From contig CM034300.1 in the NCBI GenBank assembly GCA_019925795.1, forward strand, positions 68,985,021 through 69,049,020: DNA of 64,000 bases, read 5' to 3'. The DNA comes from Dendrobium chrysotoxum. Lineage: Eukaryota; Streptophyta; Magnoliopsida; Asparagales; Orchidaceae. The notes beneath the pieces were generated by a model. The model worked only from the letters and a program-made list of their open reading frames with translations. It did not search any database and was not told the DNA's origin. The position numbers were made by a program, and so were the translations under genes. Positions 1 through 11,776 of this stretch are shown piece by piece (position 1 is the stretch's first letter; each line of letters opens with the position of its first letter).

Positions 1-6
1 ATAGTG
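1..6 (-). mobile_element. possible end of a second CACTA element
   Basis: The window opens with ATAGTG, the inverted form of the CACTAT found 15 bases downstream. It could be the right end of another CACTA element whose body lies outside the window. Only six bases are available, so this is a weak call. Confidence 0.25.
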
Positions 7-21
7 CTTTGTTCTTATTCA

Positions 22-130
22 CACTATAGAAAAATTGTTTATTACCGGCAAATTTTTCCGGCGGAATATGTTGAAATATTTTCGACTGATTTTCAGGCAG
101 AATTTTCGACGGATTTTCTAGCGGTTTTTC
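22..130 (+). mobile_element. CACTA (En/Spm-type) transposon terminus with subterminal repeats
   Basis: The sequence CACTATAGAAAAATTG begins at base 22 and is followed by a run of short CCGGCGGA- and CGACGGAT-like motifs to about base 130. A CACTA terminus, an A-rich stretch, then repeated CCG(A/G)CGG subterminal motifs is the known layout of plant CACTA elements. The three bases before it are TCA, the size expected for a CACTA target duplication. No matching TAGTG terminus with similar subterminal repeats was found to the right, so the element is either truncated or only a remnant. No transposase coding sequence is visible next to it. Confidence 0.65.
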
Positions 131-149
131 CGGTTGATTTTAATAATTT

Positions 150-370
150 CTGAAAATTCATATATTCGTAATTTAATTAATTAATAATTTAATAACTTAT
201 TTTAATTACTTATTAATTTAATAATTTATTTTAAGTAAATATTAATTTAATAACTTATTTTAATTAATTGTTAATTTAATAGCTTATTTATTTAATTTAT
301 TAACTTTAATATTTTATTATATTTAATTTTTAATTATGATTTTTGTATAATTATAATTTATAAAGGCAAA
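150..370. repeat. AT-rich degenerate tandem repeat
   Basis: A motif close to TTAATTTAATAACTTATTTTA recurs several times with small changes, giving a nearly GC-free block directly inside the CACTA terminus. It probably arose by local slippage. No coding potential is seen. Confidence 0.6.
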
Positions 371-3300
371 CATATTTTGATTGTGTACAAACACCTCAGT
401 GTTTTATAAGTCCACCTGAATTTATGCTTTAATAAATTTTATAAATGATAACCAAATAGGTGAGTCAAAATTATTTCTTTTTCATTTTTTATTTATACAA
501 AGATGCACATAAAATAGAAATAATGTAATATCTTAATACAAGAATAAGCTTGGGTACAAATATAACACAATCCCAACTATTACTTCACCATTTGACATAT
601 CAAAAAAGAAAGAAAAAAAAGGATAAAATAATAAAAGAAAAATATGATCACCAAGTTTTAGCTCATGTTTAGATAAATAGTTTGTCCAAAAGTCTTATGA
701 ATAGTTATATTGTTGAGGTAGAGCAGGAGATTTTCTTCTTCTACTACACCCTCGCATGTTAGATGTCACTACTCATTATAGAGAGTATGAAAGGAGACCA
801 AACGAGAAGGCAGGTGATTGGTGACTCAATACGAGTAAGTTTTTACCTATATTCAAAGATGTGGGTAATAATATGACCAAGGGCTAAGTTTTAGTGACAT
901 CTAACCCTAGGATTCTAAATGGGGAAAAGAAAATTTTCAATATATTAAATAATCATATTTATAATGTTGAATTCTATGTGGGTCATACAATAGTAAGTCA
1001 CTATGGAGAAATAAATGATAGATTTGAAAATTTTATTTTTGAGGTCATATGGCATAGATAACAACTAGTATATATAGAATGATTTTTTTATAAAATGGGC
1101 ATTAGTTTGGAAAAGTCTATATAAATAGTATATATAGAATGACTATTTTATAGATTTTATGATTCATTAAAGTAGTGTTGCATTTTATTTAATATTTTAA
1201 TATTTTTCTTTTGAATTTGTTATGGATTTCACAAAATTTTTATATCCATAGATGCCCTAACCTAATATAGAATTAGGATTTGAGAATCTTCTAAGAAAAT
1301 GGCCTCAAAATTACTTCAAATTAAAATTAGAGGTAGTCATTACCATCAAGTCTAATATGTAAGAATTTGAGGTCATTTGGATTTAGGATGAATTTTATAT
1401 AACTTTTCTAAATCATCGAGTTATTATCTTTAATGAACTATTAAAAATATTAAGTACAATTATATTGGTTTAAAAGTTTATTAGAGGATGATTTGAAAAT
1501 TGATTCTAGGAATTGATGATATTGATTTGTGAATTTTCCAAACTAATGTTCATTTTAATGGTACTTAATTTGAAAAATCAATTATGAATAAAGCACTATT
1601 CAAATTCCTATGAAAAAACTCTTAGAGATTAAAAACAACCCAAGCACCTATCTATATGATATTAAAGATAATCAAAGGTGATTAAGAATGTTAATTACCA
1701 AATTAAACCCACACATTCAATGTAAGATAACTTGCGCAAGATTAGATTGGATACCCTAAAAATTATCATTAACTTGAATTCATTTTTCTAAATACATGAG
1801 GATGTACTTGCAATTTTGGATAAGAAAAGAATTAGTTATGATTTCTTAAAGCTTTATGGATTTTTTTTATTTAATTAAACACTTAAATTGGATTTAATTA
1901 ATTATTGATGATGTGGCATGGTCTTTAAATGCAACTTACTCTAATTGGATAGCTTATAAGTGGCGGGTCCTGCATCCACATAGGATTAATCTTAGCCATC
2001 TGATCTTAGGTCTAATGCCATTGATTAATCCCATGATAACATAGGGTAGTTGTACATCTCATAATATGCTTTAATCTTCATCATCCATTCTATTAAAATA
2101 GAATATATGGTAATACCATCATCTCTTTTATCTAGCTAAGAATGGAAGCCATCGATTAGCTTCCCTTTGATATGAGGAAATTAATGGTGATTTCTTCAAT
2201 CAAAAGTATTGAAAAGGACTAAGTGGAGGAAAACAATATACCCAATGGTCAGGTTTCTATGGTTCTAAGGTTGGTTTCACAATGTCTAAAATTTGATTTT
2301 TAAGTTAAAGGGAATTTGATCATATATGGTTCTAGAAGTTCTGAGATGAAATTGATTGGTATAGTAACTTTGCCTAACCATGGAAACCATATTAATTGAA
2401 TTGATCTTCAACTAAGGGTGGTTTGATTGGGGGATGGGGGGTCACCTACACCATAAAGACCTTATTAGAGCTTGGATGTTCTTAGGGTTAGAGCAAGTTA
2501 GGAAAGGCTCAAGCATGGTCACTGGACATGAGGAGAGTGAGGAAAATTTGAATTGAGCAAAAAAAAAATCCTACTAAGTTAAACCCTTTTAATATACTAA
2601 ATCCAAGAGGCTTTCTAACCAATTCAATGGAATCCACTGTAAATTAAGGGCTCGAACCACTTGGAATGGTGTAATGGAGCTTTATTATGTATCTAAGAAT
2701 GTGTTAAGGTAATTTTCTAACAAATTAGTTAGTTAAGGTCAAACCAATTGTGCCACCATGGCAATCCATGGAATCATGATCAAATCACCATTGATTAGTC
2801 ACCTCAAGAAATAAGGAATGGTGGAGATGAGCTAACTCCAACTAAAGATAGCTACATAGGTCAAACCATGGACTGCAGCTAACTTGATTTTAGATTTAAT
2901 TCATTAAATGGGGTCCAATTTAAGCCGGTTTAGCCTTTTGGCTAGTCCATACTTATTAGGTTGGCTTGGGCACCTAGCTTATAAAATTACTTTGGTTTAG
3001 GAAAGTTTAAGGGATTTTAGATTTAATTTGATTGATTTTGGCTTAAATGAAGTACCCTAATATATCATTTAACCAATTTGGTTGAATTAGGTTTGGCTAT
3101 GGTTAAGGGGGCTTGACCATAGATCAAACATAAATCTTAGTGACCTTATAATGGATTAATGTCACTTTGATCCAATTCTAAGGTTATTTGGTTTGTTTTG
3201 GTCAACTATATTTAAATTTAGGTTGAAAGGGTGTTTTAATCAAACTTAGATTAAGCATGATCAAAGGGCTTGACCATAGGTGAAACATATGTCACAATAT

Positions 3301-5080
3301 TCCTATGATGGGTCAACACCCCTTAAGCTCAATGACAAAGATATTATGTTAAGAATAGGTGCTTAGGTATTGATTTTAGTTAGGGTTAAAGAGTGAGATT
3401 AGTCAAACCCATTTTGACTTTGGATCAAAGGGTTTGACATAGACTCAGGTGGGGGGGGTCAAAGATAAATTTTAAGATCTCTAAAAAAGTCTTAGGGTTA
3501 TGGGCTACTTAGGGTAATTATGAGGGTTTAGAGTATTTTGGGTAATTTTTTGTGATTTTTAGGGTTTTCCTTACATTTGACCTAAGGCTAAGCTTGAGGA
3601 TCCACTATCTATCTCAGGTGACTAGGGATATGGTCCATAGATGGCTTCTAAAAAAGTTCATGGTTAACATAAACATGGATGGTCCATTTATGCGTAAAGG
3701 CTCACCCAGTGATTTCAAATTAGTCTAAGGGGTTTAGTGTAGAATGTAAGGATCATAGATACCACTTAGGGATAACTATAGTTAGCTTAGCCTAAGTGTC
3801 TTAAGTATCCGATAGAGGATATGGGGTACACTACATGTTTTAGTCTTTTCAATGCTAGCCATTGTTGAATCCTTAACAATTCACCTATACGAGTCATATG
3901 GGAAGGACCTACACTAAAGAAGTGATCTTAATGGCTAAGATTAAGCCTATGAGGATATTCTCAACCTTATTAAAAATGGGGCCAATAATCATTATGGATA
4001 GAAGTACGGTAATGTTGATACAATCAATAGATCTAGGGATAATGTTATATGTGCTGGATAATATAGGCATTTTGCCTAAGCACACTAACAAAATGGTTGA
4101 TGATGAGGAAGTGTGAGTTCTTAAGTACTTCAGTTGCAACAATCTAGTTAGGTGTAAGGTTGAAGGTTATATTGTGAGGAATGATACTGGTTTGTGATAT
4201 GTGAAGGATATCATGCATGTTATGATTTGTGATTGTTACTTGCTTTCGAAATATTAAGGACTTCATGGCATTGAAATCTTGAAAATGATGATTAGATTTA
4301 GAAAAAAATTTCAAAAAATAATTTGGAAAGATTGGATGGGATAGTGAAATAAAAAATCATAATGCAATGCCAATAAAGAGAATAATATTGTAGGAAAGGT
4401 GTTTGTAAAGTACTAGTTTGGAATTAATTATGAAACATTGGCATTACTTCTCGGATATCGTTGTGTCCTCTAACATTTTTTATTGATGATCTTGTCATGG
4501 GAAGGAGGGCAAACCAACACCTTGTAATCTTTTGCTTACCATTTCAACTTAGATGTTCTGAAGGATCTCAAGAGGGGTAGGGAGTTTAGAATGTCTGAAT
4601 GAAATAAGTTAAATGAGTAAGTTATTTATAGGGATTTTAGTTTGGATTATCATTTAGTATGATCATGATCATACCGTATGATTAGAGTTAAGTATAATTA
4701 TTCCAATAACAAGTGTGACTTATTATGATGATAAAGAACAATGTGAGATCAAATAATATGATTTGGTTTAGTTCACTCAACTTCTCTTGGTGGTTATTAA
4801 CGTGGTTAGTGATAAAAAAAGATTGTTCAATATGACAGGGATCATATCATACAGTTGAAAAGCATCATACAGTATGATTTTATTAGTACAATATAAGTTT
4901 CTAGAGATTATTTTTCACCAATTTGTTAAAACTCTGCCTATAAAAATAACCATCAACAAGTGTAATCAAAGCCTCTAATGTAAACGTAAACACATGCAAA
5001 AAATAATAAAATAAAGTAAACACAAAAGACAAATATGTAAACTAATTAGATATTCATATTAATAAATTGAATATCCACAT
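371..5080. other. non-coding stretch, old repeat debris
   Basis: No convincing gene was found. The stretch contains a short direct duplication (AGTATATATAGAATGA near 1066 and again near 1127). A long segment at 2,880-3,480 has recurrent TTGACCATAG and GGTCAAAC words, which look like a decayed LTR or other retroelement non-coding region. A 72-codon open stretch at 3898-4116 has no recognisable domain and overlaps an equally long open frame on the other strand, so I do not call it a gene. Confidence 0.5.
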
Positions 5081-8000
5081 CCCATTTTGACACATAGTCC
5101 CTAATAAAAGGATGATGAGTAATAATATGCTTGGTTCATGAGTGCTAACTTGATTTTTTTGTGATACAAATTACACTTCTTTCATAACACATAATAGTTA
5201 TGGTATCCACTCATAACCCAAAATCAAGAAAATATTGCTTAAGCCATTAGACTTGATTAACATAACTACTAACTACTATGTATTCTTCTTTTGTAGTGGA
5301 TAGTACTATTAAATTATGCTTTCTACTCAACCATAAAATCAAGGAATGTTCTATAAACTAATAAGTACCTGAAGTACTTTCTAATAGCCTTATAACTTAC
5401 AAAATCAAAATCTTAATATCCTACCAGATCAAATGATATGCTATGTCTAGGATACAAAATTCCTATAATGGGTGTTCATATATGATACCTATGAAATCAT
5501 TTTACTAAAGATAAATATGCTTCTTTTGGGTCAGCAAAAATGCATACACTAAATATGATATTAGGTCTACTTTTAGTGAGATGCAGTAAGGATCCAATCA
5601 AACCATATGCATTTCACATCTATACAAATCCATAGATTTTTAACTAGGGCCTTTGTCTAGTTGTGATGTAGTGCTCATGTTGATATTTGTGCTCTTATAA
5701 CTCCCATATAAAACTTCATAATTAACTCTTTACGAATTTTATCTAACTCAAAAATATCTAATTCTTTTTATGATTGATATTAAATCCTAGAATATATAAT
5801 AATTCTTCCATCATACTTATCTTAAAATCATGGCTCATAATATATGAAAATTTCTAAGATAAAAAATTCATTTATAGCTTTAAACAATCTTACATTAAAT
5901 TAATCTACATAATTAGAATATCAAAAGCAGTCTTTTTGTAAAAATTATTATTTCTATAGTTCCTTTAATAAATAGATTTCTTAACAGAAATATATTCAGT
6001 CTATCATACCATATCTTAGTCACTTTTCTTTTAGGCCAGATAATATCTTTTTCAATTTATACATATTATATAAATATATTAATATCTTAAATCTATGAGG
6101 TTGCTCAACATATACATCCTTCTCAATGACTCCATTTAAAATGCATTTTTCACATCCATCTGATATAACTTAAATCCTAATAAGCAAAATAAAGCTAATA
6201 ATAGTTTAATGACTTTTAAACAATCTATAGGTGCAAATGTGTCCTCAAAGTCTTTTCCTTCTATTTTATTAAACTCTTTGGATATCGATCTTAACTTATT
6301 TCTAGCAATTATTCAAGAGTTATTTAATTTATTTTTGAAAGCCCATTTGATTCCTATTACACTTTAGTAATTTGATCTAAATACTAACTCCTACATATCA
6401 TTTTGAGCAAGTTAGTTCTGCTCTTCTTGTGTAGCCATCACTTAAAATTCATCTACTAAGGCATCTCAACTTTAGTTGGCTCAACTAAGGAGATAAATGC
6501 AATGTGACTAACTTCTTGTCTTAAAGCATTCCTAGTCTTGCACCTATTGACAAACCTCCTATACTCTAATGCTTATGATGAGTAGATGCATATTTATACT
6601 CTCCAGGTAGCACTCCTAGCTAGCTCCTTTACTTTTAGATTCAACTTTTCTAATATTAAGAAACTCGTCATCTTCTTGATTGATTCTCTCGGTTAACATA
6701 ATGAATCTAATTTATCTAATATAAGATGCATGGATTTCTAAATTGCTAATATTCTTTTATTAAATACTTAGGACTTCCCATCTGAAGAATATCCTAAAAA
6801 TATTGTTTTATCTAATTCTGTATCAAACTTACCCAAATATGGTTTTTTATTTATTTAATACAAAATATTTGCAATTAAAAACATGTAAATGAGAAATGTT
6901 TGGAGTTCCACACTTAAGTAATTCATATGTAGTCTTACTCAACGTAGGAAAATTACTTTATTTAGCACATAAAAAGTTGTATTAAGAGTCCTTTGTCCAA
7001 AAATATTTAGACCATTTGCATTCATTTAGCATGAAACAAGACTACTATGACTTATTCTTCCTTTTTAAGTACTCCATTTTGTTGGGTGGCTACATGTAGA
7101 TAAATTATATTCTATCCCTAACTACTTAAAAAACTCTCAAAATTTTCATTCTTAATTCTTCTCCATATTCGCTATGGATTGTAAAATTAAGTAACTTATC
7201 TTCTTTGAATCTAAAAGACAAATTTTAAATTCAATAAGGAAATCACTATTGTGTACAAAATGCCTAACTCAAGTAAATCTTATATAGCCATCTACAATAA
7301 CAAAACCATATGATTTATTCATAGACTCATTATGCTAATAGGTCTAATTAAATTAATGTGCAAGATATCTAGCAGTCAAAATGCTAAAATAATCATAAGG
7401 GTTTGAATGATGACCTAACTTACTTTCCAAGATGGCACACATCACAAATATAATCATTTATAAAATCTAATTTATGTGCCCCTCAAACTAGATCTATGTG
7501 GATATTTTTTTAAGTGTACTTATACCAACGTAACATAGTCTCCCACAGCACAGTTATAACTCATCAAGTGTCATTTTTATGCTACAAATTTCCTTAGACT
7601 CGCATATATCATAAATATTAAGCATGCAAATATTGTTCATTCTATCTCCTTATAAAATATTTTAGTATAATAATGGATAAGGACTAAAAGCAGCTATTAA
7701 AATATATAAATAGACCAAAATTTCTCTAACTTTAGACATTTAAACTCTAGAATGATGCAATGTTCCATAGTATAAGATACTTCATATTAATTGCATATTT
7801 TAATCATTCAATCTCCCATCCCTTTGCCCAAGGGGAATATTGATGTTAACTTCCTCTAATCTCCAATTGATTTTATTCATCCATTCCACCACCTCTTCCT
7901 AGGAGAATGTCTTGATTAGCTTTAGTTGTTGTTTAATGCTGATTGTTACTCTACCTCCTTCATTTAGGGGAATGTTATTTTAATTATTTACAGATGCCCT

Positions 8001-8100
8001 TCAATTCTAATTATTCATTTTACCACTTGAACTCATTATTTTATCCATCTAATTAACCTCATCCTATTAATAAAATAACCTTCTTTTTTACTATCCATCA
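5080..8100 (-). pseudogene. decayed Ty1-copia retrotransposon pol (integrase, RT, RNase H)
   Basis: Conceptual translation of the minus strand in shifting frames shows the copia order. Around 7,100-7,000 there are integrase-like words (QNGV followed by KRKN, compare the NGVVERKN motif). Around 6,350 WAFKNKLN matches the start of the copia RT (WVFKxKxN). Around 6,240 KDFEDTFAP matches DYxETFAPV, and near 6,150 QMDVKNAF matches QMDVKTAF. Around 5,290 STISTTKEEYI matches the RNase H motif ALSTTEAEY. Stops and indels are frequent throughout, so it cannot make protein. The gag part and PBS were not resolved. In this orientation a 5' LTR would lie on the right, where the 8.17-8.83 kb repeat begins. 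Confidence 0.75.
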
Positions 8101-8164
8101 CAATTTATATCAACAACTTCAAATTCCTTACTCCATTATAATAAGAAACATAGTATATACACTA

Positions 8165-8835
8165 AGCATTTTTCAGGGCTACATGAAAGGCTATATAGAG
8201 AAAAAGTGTAGGCTACACATAATACACATACAATGCTACTTGTTCAATTAGGACATGTGTTGCCTCCTAATTGGCTGCAAGAGAGTGAAGTCAATTGTAG
8301 GGCAAGCTCAGGAGGGGCGATTAGGCATAAGGTGAGTCTATGGGTACGTCCTAAAAGGAGATGGAACCATAGATGGAAAGTTGTCTAATCTGGTCGACGA
8401 ATGATATTGGGAGCTTGAGGTTACCTTATCATGAAAGGCAAGTAGTGATGTCTACAAGAATGAAGAGTCCTTGAGTCTAGTAGTGGTAGCTGAATGGATC
8501 ATGGAAACATTGTGGTAGGTATTTTCCTATAGTTGAGTCTGACAGGCTCAAAGGAGGAGAATTTGATTGAGATGAGTGCCGATCTATTTTCATAGTGAGT
8601 ACCTTCATGGTGGCCCAACATAGGGTGAGCTCTTTGGCAAATGTGCATGAGTGGTGCTTGTCATTCTCCTTGGGTGAGTTCCTCTTTAATCTCAGACAAG
8701 TCCTTTGAGGGATCTACTCCTAAAAGGGAAGACCATCTTCACGAACTAATCGGTACCTATCAAAACAGCTGAGAAGGCTATCACGGGTATACAATTCAAA
8801 TATGTAATATGAAACTTAAATCATGATTATTTTTT
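8165..8835. repeat. LTR-like repeat, copy A (paired with 54.7-55.2 kb)
   Basis: The block opens with GGGCTACATGAAAGGCTATA and contains repeated TGGGTGAGTTCCTCTTTAATC-type phrases. A diverged copy in the same orientation lies at about 54,705-55,200 (GAGGGCTACATTATAGGCTATA and later GGTGAGTATCTCTTTAGTC). Its position just right of the minus-strand copia pol makes it a candidate 5' LTR of that element. The boundaries and the assignment are inference. Confidence 0.4.
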
Positions 8836-9804
8836 AACATAGTGTTCACCTTCTATCACATTCCTACTATAATCAAAGCTTGTTAATGTTAGAAGGTAAA
8901 ATGATAGCATTATAATCTAAATAACAAAAAAGATATCAACATTACCTTGAGTAGAAGGTTAGGATAGGAATCACTAGTAAAGAGGCATTAGAAAGGGCAG
9001 CAGAGAAGCTTTATGAAAAACTAACCACTTAAGCTTTGAGATTGATGAAGATGGAGAAGGTCCTTGAAAAAGATAAATTTGAACAACTTTCTTGTTTACA
9101 TGTTGGCATGACTATAAAGGGACTCAAATTTCAATAGTGAGGCTATTTTCATGTAAATAAAAGTTTCAATCATATTTCTCCAAATAAAAAATTAGTGGGC
9201 ATATTTATCCAAATCAAGAAAAAAATATTTTAGATTTCATACTCAAGAAATTTGCTCAAAATAAGAAAAATTAAAATATGTTGGTTAAAACTTTATTTAG
9301 TAATGATAAATCATTAAAAATCAACTTGGTCGAGCATGAACCTTGATATATATCTGAGTTATAAATTTTTAAAATTAAATTCAGGATCATCCAAACTTTG
9401 ATTTTAACAAACCTATAGTTGAACTGAACGTCTTGAGGAGATGAACTCATCAACACTAAAAGTGACCTGATCCAAGTCCATAAATGGCCAAATCAAACAC
9501 TTGAAGCATAATTAGAAACAATGAGTCATTAACTGGACAACCGAAAAACATCATAAGCAAACAAGCTTATGCTCAAATTGAGCATCTTAACAAGAAAATC
9601 CAACAAATTCAAAACTATCTAACTCTAACAGGAACTTAAATAATAAAAGAACAGTCTATGATCGAAGGAATTAATATGAACTGCCTCATAGTGTTCCAAA
9701 TTTTGGCTATATTTATGGTGCATGCTAGTCTAAAAAATTTATAAAAGGCCCCCACCTCTTACATGATGAATAGGTTGAATCTTATCTTGAGATTTGGAGA
9801 ACTT

Positions 9805-10024
9805 TGTGAAACCCCTTAAGTAAAGAAGTTAAACTCTTCAATATCAAGGTGCCTTTTCGTGTAATGGTAAAATTTTACTAAGAAAATCTACAGTTAAACG
9901 TGCTTATCCTAGAGAAATCCTAGGATGGGTGATCTCCTAGAAACTTATACTAACATGACAAAATCGTGGGGCCCTTAGGCTAAAGCGGACAACATCTCGA
10001 TAGTTAAGAGTTTGAGCTGTTACA
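9805..10024 (+). repeat. Cassandra 1 5' LTR with 5S-rRNA-like segment
   Basis: The LTR starts TGTG and ends TTACA. At about 9891-9947 it carries a stretch matching the 3' half of plant 5S rRNA: CAGTTAAACGTGC (5S box-A region AGTTAAGCGTGC), then CTAGGATGGGTGATCTCCTAG (box-C region, normally GGATGGGTGACCTCCTGG). Related LTRs are at 10252, 11107 and 11555. Confidence 0.92.
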
Positions 10025-10037
10025 AATGGTATCAGAG
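10025..10037 (+). other. Cassandra 1 primer-binding site (initiator tRNA-Met)
   Basis: After the LTR end TTACA come two spacer bases AA and then TGGTATCAGAG. This is the standard plant LTR-retrotransposon PBS complementary to the 3' end of initiator methionine tRNA. Confidence 0.88.
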
Positions 10038-10238
10038 TAATACACCAATCGAAAGATGATAACTAAGAGCCATAAAAGATAAAGTGTTATATCATGGGAG
10101 TCACCTCTTGAATCTTTTATGGGATAAAGTGCTATATGGTAGGTGTCACCACTTAAACTTATAGGGGCAACCTCTAGAAACCTATCTGTTAGGTTATTAT
10201 TTTTGGGATAAAGATACTAATAAGGACATCAGTTACTT

Positions 10239-10251
10239 AAGTGGGAGAGAT
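10239..10251 (+). other. Cassandra 1 polypurine tract
   Basis: AAGTGGGAGAGAT lies immediately before the 3' LTR, at the place where plus-strand priming occurs. The same sequence precedes the 3' LTR of the second element at 11542-11554. Confidence 0.8.
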
Positions 10252-10474
10252 TATGAAACCCCTTAAGTAAAAAAAAGCTAAACTCCTAAATAACGAGGAT
10301 CTTTTTGGTGTAATGATTAAAATTTTACTAAGAAACTCTACATTTAAGTATGCTTATCCCAGAGAAATCCTGAGATGGGTGACCTCCTTGAAAGTTACAC
10401 CAACATGACAAAACTGTGAGGCTCTTAGGTCAAAGCGGATAATATCTCAATAGTTAAGAGTTTGGATTGTTACA
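10252..10474 (+). repeat. Cassandra 1 3' LTR
   Basis: The LTR begins TATGAAACC (TG mutated to TA) and ends GATTGTTACA. The 5S-like part lies at about 10341-10398 with GAGATGGGTGACCTCCTTG intact. It differs from its 5' partner at many positions, so the insertion is not recent. Confidence 0.9.
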
Positions 10475-10489
10475 AACTTGTTAGCTCAA

Positions 10490-11106
10490 AGAATCTCAGA
10501 GCTCTACCAAAGCATCAGCACTTATCCACCACTGTCGGACCACTATCTATTTGTTATATCATATCACTGTTGGATCTTTATAATCAGACCATCATTAGAC
10601 CACTACTAGGCTGCCACCATCTAAGTAAGGTCCCCCAACCATCATTGTTAACTATTATTCTCTAATAATGACCATCATCACCTAATTATGGTCTCCCAAC
10701 CATCATTGATTGATAATGGTCCTCTAGCCACCATTGCTAGCTATGATCAGCTGACCACCATCTCTCAACTATATTCCTCCAACTCTTATTATTGCATTAT
10801 AGTCTTCCAAATAATATTTCTCTCATATAATCTTCTGATCAACATGTCCAATTATGATCCTCCAAACACTGTCAATCAACTATAATCTTTTGACAAATTT
10901 TGCACGATTGTGTTCATATAACCACCATCACTTAATTATGGCCATCAAAGCATAGCTTTCCAACTATGATCTTTTGACCACCACCATGACTATAATTCAA
11001 TAACTATCATCACAAGACTATAGTCCTTTAACCATTATTGCTTAAACATTATTCTCAAACCACTATCACCCAACTACAATTCTAGAACCATCATCACCTA
11101 ATTATG
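10490..11106. repeat. 29-bp minisatellite, block 1a
   Basis: Degenerate tandem units close to GACCACCATCACCTAATTATGGTCCTCCA, about 29 bp each, run up to the second Cassandra. They create spurious open frames on the plus strand (for example 10462-10665 and 10688-10885) rich in Pro, Ser, Thr and Leu. I do not regard these as genes. Confidence 0.75.
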
Positions 11107-11327
11107 TGTGAAAAGCTTAAGTAAAAAAAGCTAAACTCTTAAACATCAAGGCATCTTTTAGTGTAATGGTTAGAATTTTATTAAAAAACTTTACAGTTAA
11201 GCATGCTCATCCCAAAGAAGTCTTGGGATGGGTGACCTCTTAAGAAGTTACACGAACAAGACAAAATTATAAAACCCTTAGGCCAAAGCGGTCAATATAT
11301 TGATAGTTAAGAGTTTGGGCAGTTACC
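11107..11327 (+). repeat. Cassandra 2 5' LTR with 5S-rRNA-like segment
   Basis: Contains CAGTTAAGCATGCTCATCCC and then GGGATGGGTGACCTCTTAAG at about 11194-11250. This is the clearest of the four matches to the 5S rRNA internal promoter region in the window. Confidence 0.92.
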
Positions 11328-11554
11328 AATGGAATCAGGGAAATACACCAGCCGGAAGATGGGAACTAAGTTTCATACAAGACAAAGTGCTATGCCATGA
11401 GAGCCACCTCTTGAACCCTGTATAAGACAAAGTGCTACGTGGTAGGAGTCACCACTTGAACTTATAGGGGCCACCTCTAAAATCCTATCTACCTAGTGGA
11501 TGATTGGAGGATAAAGATATTGATGATAATGTCAGTTACTTAAGTGGGAGAGAT

Positions 11555-11776
11555 TATGAAATCCCTTAAGTAAATGAAGTTAAACTCTTAAATATTGAGC
11601 CTCCTTTTGGTGTCATGGTTTAAATTTTATTAAGAAACTCTGTAGTTAAGTGCGCTCATCCCAGAGAAATCTTGAGATGGATGACCTCTTGAAAAGTTAC
11701 ACCAACAAGACAAAACTATGAGGCCCTTAGGCCAAAGCAGAGAATATCTTGATAGTTAAAGATTTAGATTGTTACA
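11555..11776 (+). repeat. Cassandra 2 3' LTR
   Basis: Begins TATGAAATCCC and ends GATTGTTACA. The 5S-like part is at about 11643-11700 (TAGTTAAGTGCGCTCATCCC, GAGATGGATGACCTCTTG). Compared with the 5' LTR it has several substitutions. Confidence 0.9.

Larger units (their letters stand above)
9805..10474 (+). mobile_element. Cassandra-type TRIM retrotransposon 1 (complete)
   Basis: A 670-bp non-autonomous LTR element. It has a 220-bp 5' LTR (TGTGAAACC...GTTACA), a PBS TGGTATCAGAG two bases later, an internal region without coding capacity, a purine tract AAGTGGGAGAGAT, and a 223-bp 3' LTR. It is flanked by the perfect 5-bp duplication AACTT at 9800-9804 and 10475-10479. Both LTRs contain a 5S-rRNA-like segment, the defining mark of the Cassandra TRIM family. 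The paralogous repeat at 15.9 kb lacks this insertion, which confirms the boundaries. Mobilisation would need proteins supplied by other LTR elements. Confidence 0.93.
11107..11776 (+). mobile_element. Cassandra-type TRIM retrotransposon 2 (complete)
   Basis: A second 670-bp TRIM with the same structure as the one at 9,805. Its 5' LTR is 11107-11327 (end changed to TTACC), with a mutated PBS TGGAATCAGGG at 11330-11340. The internal region holds the same ACCTCTTGAACCCTGTATAAG-like phrases, followed by the purine tract and the 3' LTR at 11555-11776. The flanks are TTATG on the left and CTATG on the right, an imperfect 5-bp duplication (4 of 5). It sits inside the 29-bp minisatellite, splitting it into blocks 1a and 1b. 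Confidence 0.92.

Noticed and set aside
3898..4142. Small gene of 72-77 codons on either strand
   Set aside because: Both strands are open over the same stretch, no domain, no splice context, low-complexity hydrophobic composition.
9891..9947. A genuine 5S rRNA gene
   Set aside because: Only the 3' half resembles 5S rRNA, it is mutated, and it sits at the same place in four LTRs, which is the Cassandra pattern.
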